A stretch of 32,640 nt of DNA from Acidobacteriota bacterium (GTDB lineage: Bacteria; Acidobacteriota; Terriglobia; UBA7540): assembly GCA_003225365.1 (NCBI GenBank), contig QHZN01000216.1, positions 1-32,640 of the forward strand, written 5' to 3'. This document shows positions 31,748 through 32,640 of the stretch, piece by piece (position 1 is the first letter of the stretch; every line of letters starts with the position of its first letter). A program made the translations under genes and the position numbers. Under the pieces are notes generated by a model that saw only the letters and a program-made list of their open reading frames with translations, made no database searches and was not told the DNA's origin.

Positions 31748-32419
31748 ATGCCGCGGCTTGAGATGCGCGCCAAACATCCGTTGGCGATCCGCTGGTGCCA
31801 CTGGATTAACTTCCCACTGCTCGCGGTAATGATTTGGAGCGGGCTGTGGATTTACTGGGCGAACGACGTTTACCGCATCGGCGTGGGCAGCCATACGCTT
31901 TTCAAGTTCTTCCCGGAGGGTTTTTACACCGCGCTCGGACTCAAAGGGCATCTGGCCGAAGGCATGGCGTGGCACTTTTTCTTCATGTGGTTTTTTGCGC
32001 TGAATGGTTTCGTTTACGTCTTTTACACAATTCTATCAGGCGAGTGGCGCTACCTGGTCCCGAACCGGCATTCGTTTAGGGAAGCGATTCTGGTCGCCCT
32101 CGGGGATCTGCACCTTTACAAGGGCAGGCTACCCGCGCGGAAATTCAACGGCGCGCAGCAGATTGCCTATACCAGTATTATCCTGATGGGCTGTGGATCG
32201 CTCCTGACCGGCCTCGCCATCTACAAGCCCACCCAGTTCGCATGGCTCGCGAAGGTTCTCGGTGGCTACCAGGCGGCGCGCTTCGAGCATTTCTGGCTCA
32301 CCATCGGCTACGTCGCCTTTTTTGCCATTCACATCGCGCAGGTCGTCCGCGCCGGTTGGAATAATTTCCGGGCCATGGTGGGCGGATACGAATTGGTTGA
32401 GGAGAGCAGCCGTGAGTGA
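31748..32419 (+). CDS. Membrane cytochrome b (b561/formate dehydrogenase gamma type)
   Basis: A 223-residue membrane protein; AGGAG at 31737-31741 supports the ATG at 31748. Hydrophobic segments are visible at ~residues 18-37 (RWCHWINFPLLAVMIWSGLWIY), 70-95 (GMAWHFFFMWFFALNGFVYVFY), 135-155 and 180-205. Candidate haem-ligating histidines sit in RWCHW, AWHFFF, RFEHFW and AIHIAQ, i.e. in the first, second and last helices, as in cytochrome b subunits that pass electrons between quinone and a periplasmic molybdo- or haem enzyme. The next gene overlaps its stop (GTGA type) and is the likely partner; in related operons that is a molybdopterin oxidoreductase, but too little of it is in the window to say. 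Confidence 0.85.
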   Translation: MPRLEMRAKHPLAIRWCHWINFPLLAVMIWSGLWIYWANDVYRIGVGSHTLFKFFPEGFYTALGLKGHLAEGMAWHFFFMWFFALNGFVYVFYTILSGEWRYLVPNRHSFREAILVALGDLHLYKGRLPARKFNGAQQIAYTSIILMGCGSLLTGLAIYKPTQFAWLAKVLGGYQAARFEHFWLTIGYVAFFAIHIAQVVRAGWNNFRAMVGGYELVEESSRE

Positions 32420-32640
32420 ACCGAGCGAGCCGAAAAACCCTGCCGCAACGGGAAGCCCGAACGAAGAGTCGCCAGTCGAAGGGGCGAAGGCCGCCGAAAC
32501 GCAGCCCCCTGAGCGAATCGCCGCCAACGCACCAGCGGCTCCAGTCTCTGTGGAGACTGGTGCCGACCTGGGCCCCGCGCCAAAAATCACCGAGCCCAAC
32601 CCCAACGAACTGGCGCGCTGGAACGACCAGGTTTTGCGCC
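32412..32640 (+). CDS. Start of a protein coupled to the cytochrome b gene (3' partial)
   Basis: GTG at 32412 overlaps the last codons of the cytochrome gene; the frame stays open to the window end (76 codons). The visible part is a disordered Pro/Glu/Ala-rich segment (SEPSEPKNPAATG..., ending ELARWNDQVLR) with no signal peptide or catalytic motif yet. Overlap with a cytochrome b gene suggests a redox partner such as a sulfite-oxidase-like molybdenum protein, but this is inferred from context only. Confidence 0.55.
   Translation, partial: MSEPSEPKNPAATGSPNEESPVEGAKAAETQPPERIAANAPAAPVSVETGADLGPAPKITEPNPNELARWNDQVLR

Noticed and set aside
31470-31829. 119-codon open frame before and over the cytochrome b start
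   Set aside because: Overlaps the cytochrome gene in another frame and has no sensible sequence.

Overview
The window looks like a chromosomal piece of a GC-rich, Gram-negative, heterotrophic bacterium. I think Acidobacteriota (or a close relative) is most likely. The reasons are the mix of families: a GMC dehydrogenase paired with a gluconate-dehydrogenase-type small subunit, Tat-exported sugar isomerase and amidohydrolase proteins, choice-of-anchor-like surface proteins, long TPR proteins, and TGTCATTCTGAG...CTCAGAATGACA dispersed repeats. This is inference; there is no rRNA or other phylogenetic marker that I could test. No tRNA, rRNA or CRISPR array was seen.

Layout. 1-1604 (+): the C-terminal end of an RHS polymorphic toxin and two small genes that look like its immunity genes. 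1670-6569 (-): nusB, an enoyl-CoA hydratase, a 3-hydroxyacyl-CoA dehydrogenase and a TPR-GAF-degenerate GGDEF protein. 6748-8550 (+): lepA, divergent from the TPR gene. 8613-11522 (+): an accessory island with two paralogous antitoxin/RelE-like toxin pairs, a CPBP membrane protease overlapping the first toxin, a truncated copy of an adenosine-specific kinase gene, a 188-bp terminal-inverted-repeat element, and the intact kinase gene. 11663-17852 (-): xseA, a DUF2905 protein, ndk, sucD, a four-helix-bundle gene wedged between sucD and sucC, sucC, and three small membrane proteins (two with N-terminal zinc ribbons). 17954-19009 (+): trpD. A second copy of the inverted-repeat element follows, then a GMC oxidoreductase and its small subunit (-). 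21709-24655 (+): a Tat-type amidohydrolase and a secreted putative glycoside hydrolase. 24690-25253 (-): trpG/pabA-type glutamine amidotransferase. 25556-32640 (mostly +): a tiny pilin-like peptide behind a sigma-54-like promoter, a sugar-phosphate isomerase-like protein and a GNAT acetyltransferase (overlapping starts/stops), a LuxR-type regulator (-), a large secreted protein with two related beta-rich domains, and a membrane cytochrome b overlapping a partial gene that runs off the window.

The most unusual signal is a set of short intergenic arrays with strict 7- or 8-nt periodicity, facing each other as inverted arms. They fill the gaps nusB/crotonase (TCAGNNN and NNCTGAN heptads), xseA/DUF2905 (GTC-type heptads) and ndk/sucD (NNNAATT heptads). 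In the sucD/sucC gap they are octads (CATNNNNN, four units per arm), and there the two arms bracket a four-helix-bundle (S23/IVP-type) gene whose first and last codons lie inside the arms. I read this as a possible family of small mobile or regulatory elements: gene-carrying (octad) and gene-free (heptad). Two of these arrays also run into coding ends (the sucD C-terminus and the region of the sucC stop codon).
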